A DNA stretch of 15,888 nucleotides. It comes from Clarireedia homoeocarpa. Taxonomy: Eukaryota > Ascomycota > Leotiomycetes > Helotiales > Rutstroemiaceae. The notes beneath the pieces are model-generated. The model did not search any database. It was not told the origin of the DNA and worked only from the letters and a program-made list of their open reading frames with translations. The position numbers were made by a program, and so were the translations under genes. The stretch covers positions 5,992-21,879 of the forward strand of contig LNKV01000133.1 of NCBI GenBank assembly GCA_001465935.1, in the 5' to 3' direction. Position 1 is the first letter of the stretch, and every line of letters starts with the position of its first letter. Positions 6,641 through 15,046 of this stretch are shown here, one piece after another.

Positions 6641-9600
6641 TCCCGCAATGCCGTCCGGAGACGTCGATTTGGAGGCCATCAAGAAGCGGTTAAACCAGGA
6701 GATACAGCAAGCCGAGGAGGAAGCCCGTCGCCAGATCACCGAACCGGAGGAATCCCGGGAGCCCAATCCATGGTTACGTCGAGTAGGGTGGGTCGAGCAT
6801 TTAGGAACGTTGGATCGGAAGGAATTGCGAGCATTGGTTGCGCCCGTGAAGGACGACGAGCCCGAGTTGGAAGTGTTATGTAAGGCGTTTGATTGGTTGA
6901 TTCAAGACGCACAGTATCATTGCATTCGATCGGTGGTAGGGTTGGAGGCATTGTTTGAGGCGAATCGAAAGGAGGTGGATAAAGATGTCCAGATGCCGTT
7001 TGATAGTTGGATGGACATTACCACCGTTTTGCGGTATACGGAGGTTTGTAGGCAGTTGATGTGTTACGTTTTTCGGTGTAGAGATATCGAACCCGAGAAG
7101 CAGCCGGGATTTAAGTTGACGGAGAGGCAGCAGATGGCCATTGACGAGGTGTGGACAAACGTGGAGGAGTTTGTATGGTGGAAGGAGGAAGGGGGAGATT
7201 CAGGAAGCGGGGTAGGCAGCGGGGCAGGAAGCAGGGCAGGGAGCGAGGCAGAAGAGGAGGGAGAATCGGACGAAGAGATTGACTGGATGGGCCGGATTCA
7301 GCGGCAGATTTTGCGGGTATGGATGACATTGTTGAACCAGCCATTGCAAGACGACGAGTACAAGAGCGTGTTGATTAGTGGGTTGGCCGTGTTGGGCATG
7401 CGGGAAGACGAGGGGTGGTTGGATGCCGAGGATTACACCCCCAAATATTCGGCCGTGATCAAGTTGGCCCGGTTGATGGTCGTCCAAGAGGCGTACGAGC
7501 GTCGACGGGAGGCCATTGTACAATACGAGGAGCGAGGTTGGAGTGCCGAGATGGCCCGGGAGAAAGCACCCAGCCATTACGTGTTGACCCGGGGTTTGGT
7601 GCGTGCGTTCATGACCATGGCCCACGATGGCCAGGATCCCCGGCCCATGCAGTGGTTGTATCGCAGCCGGTCGTACGGGTTCAAGATCCGGTACACCACC
7701 ACCGCCGAAGGGAAGATCCAGTGGATTGGGGATGACGTGTTATATCCCAAGATCCGGTTGAGCATGAGCCAATTCCGGGGGATGATTCATGGATTGGTGG
7801 GGGAGGCCCGTGAGGAGTTGTGGGAGAAGTTGATGATCGTGAGGGTGGGTGGAGACGGAGATGTAGATATGACGCAGGTAACCCCCGATTCAGTGGGACC
7901 GTATGGTGGATCAGCCGTCCGAGACCCGGGTGGGGTGGTCGTTTTTAGACGACGAACGGAACCCGTTTGCCGCGTGTACCCAGTGGTGGTTGTACGAGCG
8001 GATGTACAAGGAGGAGCAGTTGCGAGAGCAGTTCATGGATGCCGGGAAGCTGAGGAGGGACGCCGTCGCCGCGTATCAGCGCCACGTGGAGCGGTTTCGG
8101 GAGTTGTTGTGGGCGTTGATGCATTTGTGTGGCGGGCAGCCCGCCCGAGCCCCGGAGTTGTTGGGCATGCGGTGGAAGAACACGGCGTACGGGGGCGTCC
8201 GGAACATTTTCATCGAGGAAGGGTTGGTAGCGTTCGTGGCCATATACCACAAGGGGTATCGGAGCAGTGGCAACATCAAGATCATCCACCGGTATTTGCC
8301 ACGCGAGGTGGGGGAGTTGTTGGTGTATTATTTGTGGTTGGTGGTGCCGTTTTGGGAGAAGGTGCAGTTCCAGACGACGGGCAGGCCGAGCAGCAGTCCA
8401 TTTTTGTGGGGGGGATGGGGAGAAGAAGGAGCACCGGCAGTGGACAGGACCCAAGCGGAAGCCGCGGCCGTCCCAGGAGAGCAATGACGTAGCCGGAGAC
8501 CGGCAGAGGGATGATCCGGGGGACGAGGGTGCAGACGAACAGCCGCGAGGTCAGCAGAGGTTGTGGGCCCAGCGACAGTCCCGTTCGTGGACGTCCGAAC
8601 GCGCGCGGAAGATTTTAAAGGAAGCCGCCACGAGATGGATGGGGGTAGAGGGGTTGAACATTAGTGCATATCGCCAGATTGCCATTGCCATATCCCGGCG
8701 GTATTGCCGCGACGACCGATTTGAGGAGGAGAAGAGCAAATTGGAGGAGGGTGAGGGGTGGGACGAAGATAATGCCGATGGGGACGATCCGTGGGATTTG
8801 CAAGCCGGTCACGGGACCCATGTGGCCGGCATGATTTACGCCCGGGAGTTGATGGAAGGTGACAATTCCATCATCAGCCGTCGGGAGAAGTTCCGACGCG
8901 TCAGCCACGTATGGCATTGTTTTGTGGGGTTTCCGTCCGCACATCAAGGGGTGGGGATGAGCGGGAGAGCCAAGCGAAAGCGGCAGGTGTATGAGGAGGA
9001 GATGCAGGATGCGCAGTTGGCCCGGTGGAAGCGATTGCGAGAAGTCGACATCCATGCCGTGTTGGAGAAGATGTTGGGGAGCGAGGCACGGTTCCGGGGG
9101 TTGCAGGAGCCCGTGTTGCACGCCATCATGAAGCACCAGAGCCCCATCGTGGCCGTCATGGCAACCGGGGTGGGGAAGACGTTGTTGTTCCAGTTGCCGG
9201 CCAAGAGCATAAGTTCCGGGACGACCATCGTCATCAGCCCGTTGGTGTCATTGCAGGACCATATGGTGGAGCGATGCCAGCAGGTGGGGATTTCGTGTGT
9301 CAAGTGGGATCCCCGGCAGTGCCATTCCCCCAGCCAGATGGTCATCGTCACGCCGGAGGCCGCGGTCAGCAAGACGTTTGGGACGTTTTTGGACCGGTTG
9401 CAAGGGTTGCATTTGTTGGAGCGGTGCGTGTTTGACGAGTGTCACACGGTATTGGACAGCACAGCCGAGTTCCGGCCCAAGATGCGGCAGGTCGGCGAGT
9501 TGATGGAAAGAGGGGTGCAGATGGTGTATTTGACGGCCACGTTATCACCACACGACGAGCCCGAGTGGATGAAGATCATGCGGATCCCGGCCGACGAGGT

Positions 9601-11197
9601 GCACATGTTCCGGTCCCCCACCAGCCGTCCCAACATTGTGTATGCCGTGGTGGAGTATGAGGAGGATGAGGAGGATGAGGAGGATGCGTGTGGGCGAGGG
9701 GAGATTCCCGCCGTGTGTAGGTTGGTGGAGCAGAAGTTGGAAGAATACGCCGCGCCAGCCAAGATCATCATATACAGCAGCAGCATTGTCACCACGCAGG
9801 AGGTCAGTCGGGCGTTGGGGTGCCATGCATATTACCGCGACGTGGGGGATGCCGCCGTCAAAGATGAGATCCGGAAGGCGTGGGAGAGTGCCGATGGACG
9901 AGTGGTGGTGGCCACCAATGCATTTGGATTAGGCATCGACCGGCCGGATGTGCGCGTGGTGGTGCACGTAGGGCCGATTTACCAGATGCGGAATTATAGT
10001 CAGGAGAGTGGGCGAGCGGGGCGGGATGGGCAGCGGAGTGAAGCGATCATGATGATGCCGGTGGGAAGACAAGAGGCATTGCAAAAGGCACATGCATACG
10101 CACATCGCCGGCCGGGCCCGTTTCACATTTTCATGACGGCCAAGGAGAAGCAGCGGATTGAGCAGCAGAAGGTAGAGCGGTTTATGAGCGGGGCCAGATG
10201 TCGACGGGTGTATTTGGACCAAGAGATGGATGGAAGAATCGATCGTGTGCGGTGTGAGGACGAGGAGGCGCGTTGTGACGTCTGCCAGGCCAGTGATGCC
10301 ATGATGGACACATTAGACGACCAGCGGCAAGCATACATGCCACGAGAGCATGCGGAGCAAGACCGGTTGACCGATAGCGCCATTGATAGCGCCATTGATA
10401 TGCCCACCAGTAGTGTTCCCGTTCCCGAACGCGACGAGTTTTCGAGCAGCCCGGGGCCCAGTCCCGGTTCATCACCCCCAGGTTTCCAGGCGAGCACGGA
10501 GAGTTATGACCCGGGAGTGATCGTACCCCACATTAGTCCAGGGGAACGTCGGTTATTCGTATCCCAGCAGAGCCAGCGGCAACAGCAGCGGGTCCAGGGG
10601 CAGGCACAGCGGCGGCAAGCAAGTGGCGAGGTGTGGGATTTGGAGAATCGTTTAGACCAGTGGGTGGGGAGGTGCCCATTGTGTTACATCCGGGCGTGTA
10701 CGGGGAGCCCCGTTAATTTCCAGCATAGGTTGGACATGTGTGTAGATATAGAACAGGAAGTGGTGTGTATGGAAGTGCAAGTATTACAGCAGATCCAGTT
10801 TCAGGACTATGCCAGTTGTTATGATTGTGGTGTGACACAGCAGGTTTGCAGTAGGTGGGAAGAGATCCGGGAGGGTAAGCGGAAGTTTGCACGAATCGAG
10901 GAGGGAGTATGTCAATATGAGGGGATCGTCCGGCCCGTAGTAGCAGCCATGATGGTGGCAGGGCCATTAGACGTGGTCGAGGAAGAGGTATGGTCATATA
11001 TGCGGGCCGAGGGCATTTGGGGAGCCAACGAGAAGTTAGCAGAGAGTGAAGAAGAAGAGGTGAAGAGGGGAATGTTAGTATGGTTTGGGCAGAGGGTGAT
11101 TTGGGGGTTGGTCGAGGCAAGTGTTTTATTACAAGTGTTTTACCGGTTAACCGTTAGATTAGAGAAGTGGAAAAGGAAGAATAGAATCGAGATTTAG
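6159..11197 (+). CDS. TLH: Telomere-linked RecQ-type helicase (TLH) with DUF3505 zinc-finger and recombinase-like regions; two +1 frame breaks
   Basis: One gene of about 1,678 codons lies in three successive frames: 6159 to about 7881, 7885 to about 8413, and 8415-11197. The N-terminal DUF3505/OrsD-like region has CxxC at residues 15/18 and a C2H2 finger at C91, C96, H109, H114. A Gly/Ser-rich acidic linker lies at 7194-7280. The middle, about residues 640-900, has tyrosine-recombinase-like motifs. The RecQ helicase core has MATGVGKTLLF (Lys about 1006), DECH (about 1092), YLTATL, VATNAFGLGIDRPDV and QESGRAGRDGQ (from about 1281). The tail has CDVC, CPLC and CYDCGVTQQVC cysteine motifs usual for TLH proteins. 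Helicases of this class sit next to telomeres in Magnaporthe, Ustilago and fission yeast, and are thought to act in telomere or subtelomere recombination. Leucines are coded only by TTG/TTA. The breaks may be pseudogenisation or sequencing errors in homopolymers. A start at 5964 is possible. Confidence 0.85.
7839..7893 (+). other. First frame change in TLH: C5 run (7882-7886) or a 55-bp intron
   Basis: Frame 3 must pass to frame 1 here. Reading through the ACCCCCG run with one C fewer gives VTPIQWDRMVDQPSETR, whose I-x-W and D-x-P spacing suits the family. Alternatively a phase-0 intron, GTGAGG at 7839 to TTCAG at 7893, with a TAAC branch-like site, also restores frame and drops about 14 residues. 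I favour the single-base explanation because the second break has the same form. Confidence 0.55.
8090..8920 (+). other. Tyrosine-recombinase-like region inside TLH
   Basis: In order I see GGQPARAPELLGMRW (Arg codon 8146-8148, box I-like), YHKGY (Lys codon 8251-8253), a helix-like REVGELLVYYLWLV, LNISAYRQIAIAISRRY (SxxR in place of HxxR, Arg codon 8672-8674), and QAGHGTHVAGMIYARE. In the last motif the Tyr (8837-8839) lies nine residues after the His (8810-8812), the spacing of GHxx...Y in tyrosine recombinases. An acidic insertion separates the last two motifs. Homology and activity are inferred. Confidence 0.5.
8408..8414 (+). other. Second frame change in TLH: G7 homopolymer
   Basis: Before this run the family-like sequence VQFQTTGRPSSSPFLWG is in frame 1. 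After it the acceptable continuation, DGEKKEHRQWTGPKRK leading to the SWTSERARKILKEA block, is in frame 2. Removing one G joins them without other change. No convincing splice pair is present. Confidence 0.65.
9060..10130 (+). other. RecQ-type helicase core of TLH
   Basis: All superfamily 2 RecQ motifs are present: Walker A at 9161-9181, TTIVISPLVSLQDHM, DECH at 9434-9445, YLTATLSP, IIIYSSSIVTT, VATNAFGLGIDRPDV near 9908-9950, and QESGRAGRDGQ at 10001-10033. An in-frame GAGGAT tandem (about 9657-9685) adds an acidic stretch. No classical RQC or HRDC domain is seen. The catalytic residues are intact, so ATPase and unwinding activity is plausible if the reading frame is restored. Confidence 0.9.
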
Positions 11198-11557
11198 AAG
11201 AGATATGATAATCAGGGTGTTTTAGAAGAAAGGAAAAAAGGGATTAGATTTCAAATAATATTTAGAAAGAGTTATATAGAATTAAATATTCGGGTCAAAC
11301 CCGGTAGCACGAAGTGTGAGAGGAGAAGAAGAGAGTTTGGGGAGGAGAGAATAATTTGGGAAGAGGAAGATAGTTTGGGAAGGAGAGGATAGTAAGGGGA
11401 GGATAGTTCGGGGAGGAGAGAATAGGTAAGAATAGCGAGGATAATTAGAAAGGAGGAGAATAATTGAGAAAAAGTTAAAATACGGAAAAAGAAGGTAGGG
11501 TAAGTATAAGAATATTATAAAATAACAAGAATTAAAGGTAAAGAAAATAAATTAAAT
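11198..11557 (+). other. Purine-rich spacer with GGAGAGGATAG-like repeats
   Basis: No gene is present. Between about 11325 and 11465 irregular repeats of GGGGAGGAGAGAATA and GGAGAGGATAG occur. A small hairpin, CGGGTCAAACCCG, lies near 11290. The plus strand lacks CT throughout. Confidence 0.5.
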
Positions 11558-11613
11558 GTGAACCCGAACCCGTCACGCGGTAGCGTAGGCCACCGGTAGG
11601 TGCCCGCAGGGCC
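11558..11613 (+). repeat. Subtelomeric ~56-bp module, copy A
   Basis: It opens GTGAACCCGAACCCG and continues TCACGCGGTAGCGTAGGCC, ACCGGTAGGTGCCCGCAGGG. The opening is two units of the variant telomere hexamer CCCGAA in C-strand orientation. It appears the least mutated of the five copies. Confidence 0.85.
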
Positions 11614-11649
11614 AGAGTTACGGTAGAGTGAGCAATAAGATAGTACCCA

Positions 11650-11705
11650 GGACCCGAACCCATTATATAATAGTATAGGCCACCGGTTGGTGCCTGTATA
11701 GTCCC
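11650..11705 (+). repeat. Subtelomeric ~56-bp module, copy B (RIP-like mutated)
   Basis: It aligns with copy A, but CGTCACGCGGTAGCGT has become CATTATATAATAGTAT and TGCCCGCAGGGCC is TGCCTGTATAGTCCC. All of those changes are C-to-T or G-to-A. It is followed by AAGGAGAAAAAGTATACC and a TTAGGG array. Confidence 0.8.
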
Positions 11706-11732
11706 GATAACCCAAGGAGAAAAAGTATACCA

Positions 11733-11784
11733 GGGTTAGGGTTAGGGTTCTTTGACCACAAGATGTGAAGTAGGGTTAGGGTTA
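11733..11784 (+). repeat. Interstitial telomeric repeats after module B
   Basis: GGGTTAGGGTTAGGGTT occupies 11733-11749, and AGGGTTAGGGTTA occupies 11772-11784. A degenerate GGGGTTAGG follows near 11799. Orientation is the same as the chromosome-end array. Confidence 0.85.
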
Positions 11785-12121
11785 CGAATATTACAATGGG
11801 GTTAGGCTTAAATCTATATAGTATGATATATAAAAATAAATAATAAGAATATTAATAAGATGATTAGATTTGAAGGTTAATTTACAATTTAAATTGTGAA
11901 ATAGAGTAAGAGAAAGTTATTAGAAATAGGGAGTAATATCACGGTCAGAGTTATCGAAGTACAGAGGTGAGATCAGGGTGAGAGTTGTCGCGAGATAGAG
12001 CAGGAGCAGGTTATTTGGAAGTAGGACACAATATCATAGTCAGGGTTATCAGTTGATAGGGAAGGCGCAAAGTTGTTATATAGTCGACGAGATATTATGA
12101 TATATATAGAGATATTGTTAA
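11785..12121. other. Spacer, no gene seen
   Basis: AT-rich sequence passes into short purine-rich phrases such as CAGGGTTATC and GAGATCAGGGTGAGAG. I see no open frame, RNA gene or clear repeat. Confidence 0.4.
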
Positions 12122-12178
12122 GTGAACCCGAACCCGAACCCGTCCATGTTAGGCCGCCGGTAGGCGACCGAAGGTCAT
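12122..12178 (+). repeat. Subtelomeric ~56-bp module, copy C
   Basis: It begins GTGAACCCGAACCCGAACCC, three variant hexamers, then a shortened GTCCATGTTAGGCCGCCGG and TAGGCGACCGAAGGTC. It borders the left side of the decayed TLH copy. Confidence 0.8.
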
Positions 12179-12238
12179 ATTGCGGAATAGAGAAAGGGGG
12201 AAGGCGAAGAGGAAGGGGATAGAGAGAAAAAAGAGGAG

Positions 12239-13150
12239 GAAGAAGGAGGAGGAAGTATAGGTAGATCGATTGATAGCGAGAGAGTATGTACAGACCATGT
12301 TGAATAGGTATTTGGATGGACAAGAAGATCGGACGGGTTGCGAAGAGGGGGGAAGGAGAAGTGCGAATTTTGTCGAGGTAGATTCAAGGGTATAGCAGGT
12401 GAAGTGGAAGTGGAAGAGGAAGTGGAAGATGGCGTGGAAGATGAGGTGGAGGCATTTGAGGCGATCGGTGTAAGAGAGATGCAAAGAGTAAGATTGGAGA
12501 AGTTGAAGAAGGTACAAGAGCGAGAGCAGGAAGAGGAGAGCGAGCGAGAGCAGGAAGAGGAGAGCGAGCGAGAGAGGGAAGAAGAGGAGAGCGAGCGAGA
12601 GAGGGAAGAAGAGAAGAGCGAGCGAGAGAGGGAAGAAGAGGAAGAGAGAGGGGCGCAGGAGGAGTGGGAGATGAGGCAAAGGCGAAACGAGGAGATTCGG
12701 GAGGTGCGATGGACAGAGGAACGCGCCGCCAGTGAGATGATGGAGCGAGCACGCATCCGGGTTGGATGATGGGCATTTATTATTTTAGTGTCGGACGGAG
12801 GTATCGACGGAGGTTCGGCGTATTTACCAGGAATTGAAGCAGGAGATTCGAGGACGACGATGATTGGAAGCATATGGCGGGTGTTATTATTGTTTCGCAC
12901 CATATGCATGGTGCAATCGATGGGAGGAACACGAGGAGCATAGCGGGTTGTGGCAGGAGCAGCGGGAGGTCACGACGTGTCGATTGTCGGACATCATATT
13001 GGGCGAGATCGCACGGCGGATGTCGGAAGGAGGGGCATATGGACAGGGGTTATTGGCACGGGTGGAAGCGAACGGGTTTGGGGCGGTGGGGGTCGAGGAG
13101 TGGGCACAGCAGGTGGGTGGGTATTATGGGAAACGGATTATAGTAGAATA
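12239..13150 (+). pseudogene. Decayed C-terminal part of a second TLH gene
   Basis: Frame pieces match the cysteine-rich tail of TLH proteins. SIDSERVCTDH passes with a frame change into MLNRYLDGQEDRTGCEEGG, then across a G6 run into KEKCEFCRGRFKG. A long Glu/Arg coiled-coil-like repeat follows (open 12338-12766). Next come VRRIYQELKQEIRGRR, a TGA in place of an Arg CGA, and LEAYGGCYYCFAPYAWCNRW. The last motif corresponds to DYASCYDCGVTQQVCSRW of the intact gene. The frame runs from 12864 into module D, so the last residues are repeat-encoded. No helicase core remains. At least three breaks make it a pseudogene. It differs too much from 6159-11197 to be a recent duplicate. Confidence 0.7.
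12518..12646 (+). repeat. Purine-rich minisatellite within the TLH relic
   Basis: About five units of 24-27 bp built from GAGAGCGAGCGAGAGCAGG and GAGAGCGAGCGAGAGAGGG plus AAGAAGAG encode Glu/Arg/Ser repeats in frame. Unit length is a multiple of three. Confidence 0.8.
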
Positions 13151-13210
13151 TCACCCGAGCCCGAACCCGTCACACGGTAGTGTAGGCCGCCAGTAGGTGC
13201 CCGCAGGGCC
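13151..13210 (+). repeat. Subtelomeric ~56-bp module, copy D
   Basis: It opens TCACCCGAGCCCGAACCCG and continues TCACACGGTAGTGTAGGCC, GCCAGTAGGTGCCCGCAGGG. It is followed, like copy B, by AAGGAGAAGAGATATCA and a TTAGGG array at 13238-13249. It truncates the TLH relic. Confidence 0.85.
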
Positions 13211-13237
13211 AAGATTGCGCAAGGAGAAGAGATATCA

Positions 13238-13249
13238 GGGTTAGGGTTA
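13238..13249 (+). repeat. Interstitial telomeric repeat after module D
   Basis: GGGTTAGGGTTA occupies the same position relative to module D as the array after module B. Confidence 0.8.
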
Positions 13250-13340
13250 TTGGATTGATGTAGAAAAGGGTTGTTATAAGATTGATATAATACAGAGGAG
13301 ATGTAGAGCAGGAATATATCACAGTATATACCCAGTAAAG

Positions 13341-13398
13341 CGGTAACAGAAGCCGTCACGCGGCAGGGTAGACCACCAGTAGACACCGATAGGGTCCA
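13341..13398 (+). repeat. Subtelomeric ~56-bp module, copy E (degenerate)
   Basis: CGTCACGCGGCAGGGTAGACC, ACCAGTAGACACCGATAGGG aligns with copies A and D. The CCCGAA start is degraded, and no TTAGGG follows. Confidence 0.7.
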
Positions 13399-14634
13399 GA
13401 GGTTACAAAGGAGTAGAAGATCAATAGGAAAAGAAGAATAAAGGTAGAAAGTAGAGGATAGAGAGTTTTAGAATTAACAGTACACAGAATGAAAATGTCA
13501 AAATAGAAAAGAATTATTAGAACCAGAAAGAAATTTGAAGAAAAGAACAATATTTAAACAAAAACGATTTTAATATAAAATATCAAGATTGAAAAATTTA
13601 AAGAAGAAATAAAGAGTATTTTAAAAATGGTAATATATATAATTAAAAGCAAGAAGGGTATAAAGGAAGAAAAGAATATAAAAGGAGAAAAGAAAAAAAA
13701 GTAGTAAAGAAAAAAAAAAGAAAAAGAAAAACAGAATAAGAAGAAATATAGTAAAAATAAAGAAAAAATAGAGAAAACAAAAAGAGAATAAAAGAAAAAG
13801 GAGAAATAGAAAAACAAAAAGAAGAAAACAAAAGAAAAAGGAAAATGAAAATGAAAATGAAAAGAAGAGAAAATGTAAAAGAATAAAAGAAAGAATAAAA
13901 AAGAAAAACAAAAAGTAAAAATATAGGAATAATAAAAAATTGTTTTATCATAATATAAATACATTATAAAGCAGAGAATAAATTAAACATAAATACAAAT
14001 AGTAAATATTTACGAAAATAGAAAATCAAATTAAAAAAAAAAAATACAAATAAAAGATTGAAACGAATAAGTTGAAACCAAAGAAAATTTTTTAAAATAT
14101 AAAAAGAGAGATAAAATAATAATTAAAATTAAAAGAAATTATTATTAATATTAATATAATTAAAGTATATAAATGAAAAGTAGACATGTTATTTTATTTT
14201 CAAAAAAGAGTTGATTAAACATTTCAAAAATATATAATAGAGTTTAAATTCAACAGAATTAAAAAGGAAATAAAGAACATCAATAAAATATTATAGATAT
14301 ATAAAACATCAAGAAAAGTTCACAGTTAAGATTGATATTATAAAGAGAAATTAATTAAAATTAACATTATCAAAAGTAAAAGGAAGATTAAGATTATATT
14401 GTATTAGTTAAGATTAGAGTTATCAAATATACAAAAAGTAAAAGAAGAAGAGAATATAATAACAAAATATTTAATAATATAAAATCAAGAAGAAATCATT
14501 AAGATTTAAAAGAAAAAATAGTTTTTAAAAATTATATAAAAGATTATCAGTATTAGGAAATAATATACAGAGATTATAATCATAAAATAGTGAAGACAGA
14601 TTATAATAATTAATGAAATAATTATAACTAGGGA
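13399..14634 (+). other. Gene-free A/G-rich tract
   Basis: No gene is supported. The plus strand is overwhelmingly A and G. In 13681-13920 I count only five C residues and few T. The Phe-rich open frames on the minus strand are a by-product. Toward 14634 the purine bias weakens into general AT-richness. Confidence 0.7.
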
Positions 14635-14734
14635 ATTGCAATGCAATTAAGAGCAGCTTACTTTTAGTAGATGACGCTCCGCTGGCTCTCCGAGGGCCAC
14701 TGCCGTGGAGGCAGACTAGTTGTACACTGTTATA

Positions 14735-14950
14735 AGCTATGCTATAAGCTATGCTATAAGCCATGCTATGAGCTATGCCATGAGCTATGCTATGAGCCAA
14801 GCTATGAGCCAAGCTATGAGCCATGCCATGAGCCATGCCGTGAGCCATGCCATGAGCCATGCCGTGAGCCATGCTATAAGCCATGCCATGAGCCATGCTA
14901 TTTGCTATGCTATTTGCCATGCTATATGCCATGCCATTCTCTATGCCATA
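14735..14950 (+). repeat. 12-bp minisatellite, 18 units
   Basis: Eighteen consecutive 12-bp units fit the consensus AGCYATGCYATG, starting AGCTATGCTATA at 14735 and drifting to TGCTATGCTATT and CTCTATGCCATA. Because 12 is a multiple of three and the unit has no stop, long frames stay open on both strands (plus 14671-15165, minus 14525-14992). These frames encode four-residue repeats such as HEPC or MAHG. I treat them as incidental. Confidence 0.95.
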
Positions 14951-15046
14951 AACCATGGCCTCAGGCATTAATGATTTTGATGGGGTCGGCATTTAAACCT
15001 CCGTGGGTACTTCACCGCCCGGCAGTAAAAAAAAAGGTATTTATGA

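Larger units (their letters stand above)
5716..14627 (+). other. Region whose plus strand almost lacks the dinucleotide CT
   Basis: Scanning base by base I find CT only at 6239, 7283, 8050, 10282, 10807, 11694, 11750, 11807 and 11814 in this 8.9 kb. AG on the same strand is very common. The pattern covers the TLH gene, spacers, satellites and the purine-rich tract, and it crosses codon boundaries. It resumes at 15179-15727 with no CT at all. The depletion begins inside the undamaged repeat copy, after the CT at 5714. The cause is unknown. Confidence 0.9.

Noticed and set aside
7945..8484. 179-residue minus-strand open frame
   Set aside because: Antisense shadow of the TLH recombinase-like region, with no motifs of its own.
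12175..12909. 244-residue Ser/Leu-rich open frame on the minus strand
   Set aside because: Low-complexity shadow of the purine-rich plus strand. The lack of CT on plus removes TAG stops from minus, which lengthens chance frames.
13554..13964. Phe-rich membrane-protein-like frames on the minus strand
   Set aside because: They arise from the polypyrimidine complement of the purine tract. There are no family motifs, and three overlapping frames look alike.
5716..14627. RIP as the explanation for the missing CT
   Set aside because: RIP acts on both strands and mainly at CpA. Here AG is plentiful on the same strand, CA and CG are retained, and the TLH catalytic motifs are intact.
14735..14950. 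CRISPR array
   Set aside because: Contiguous 12-bp satellite without unique spacers, in a eukaryotic chromosome end.
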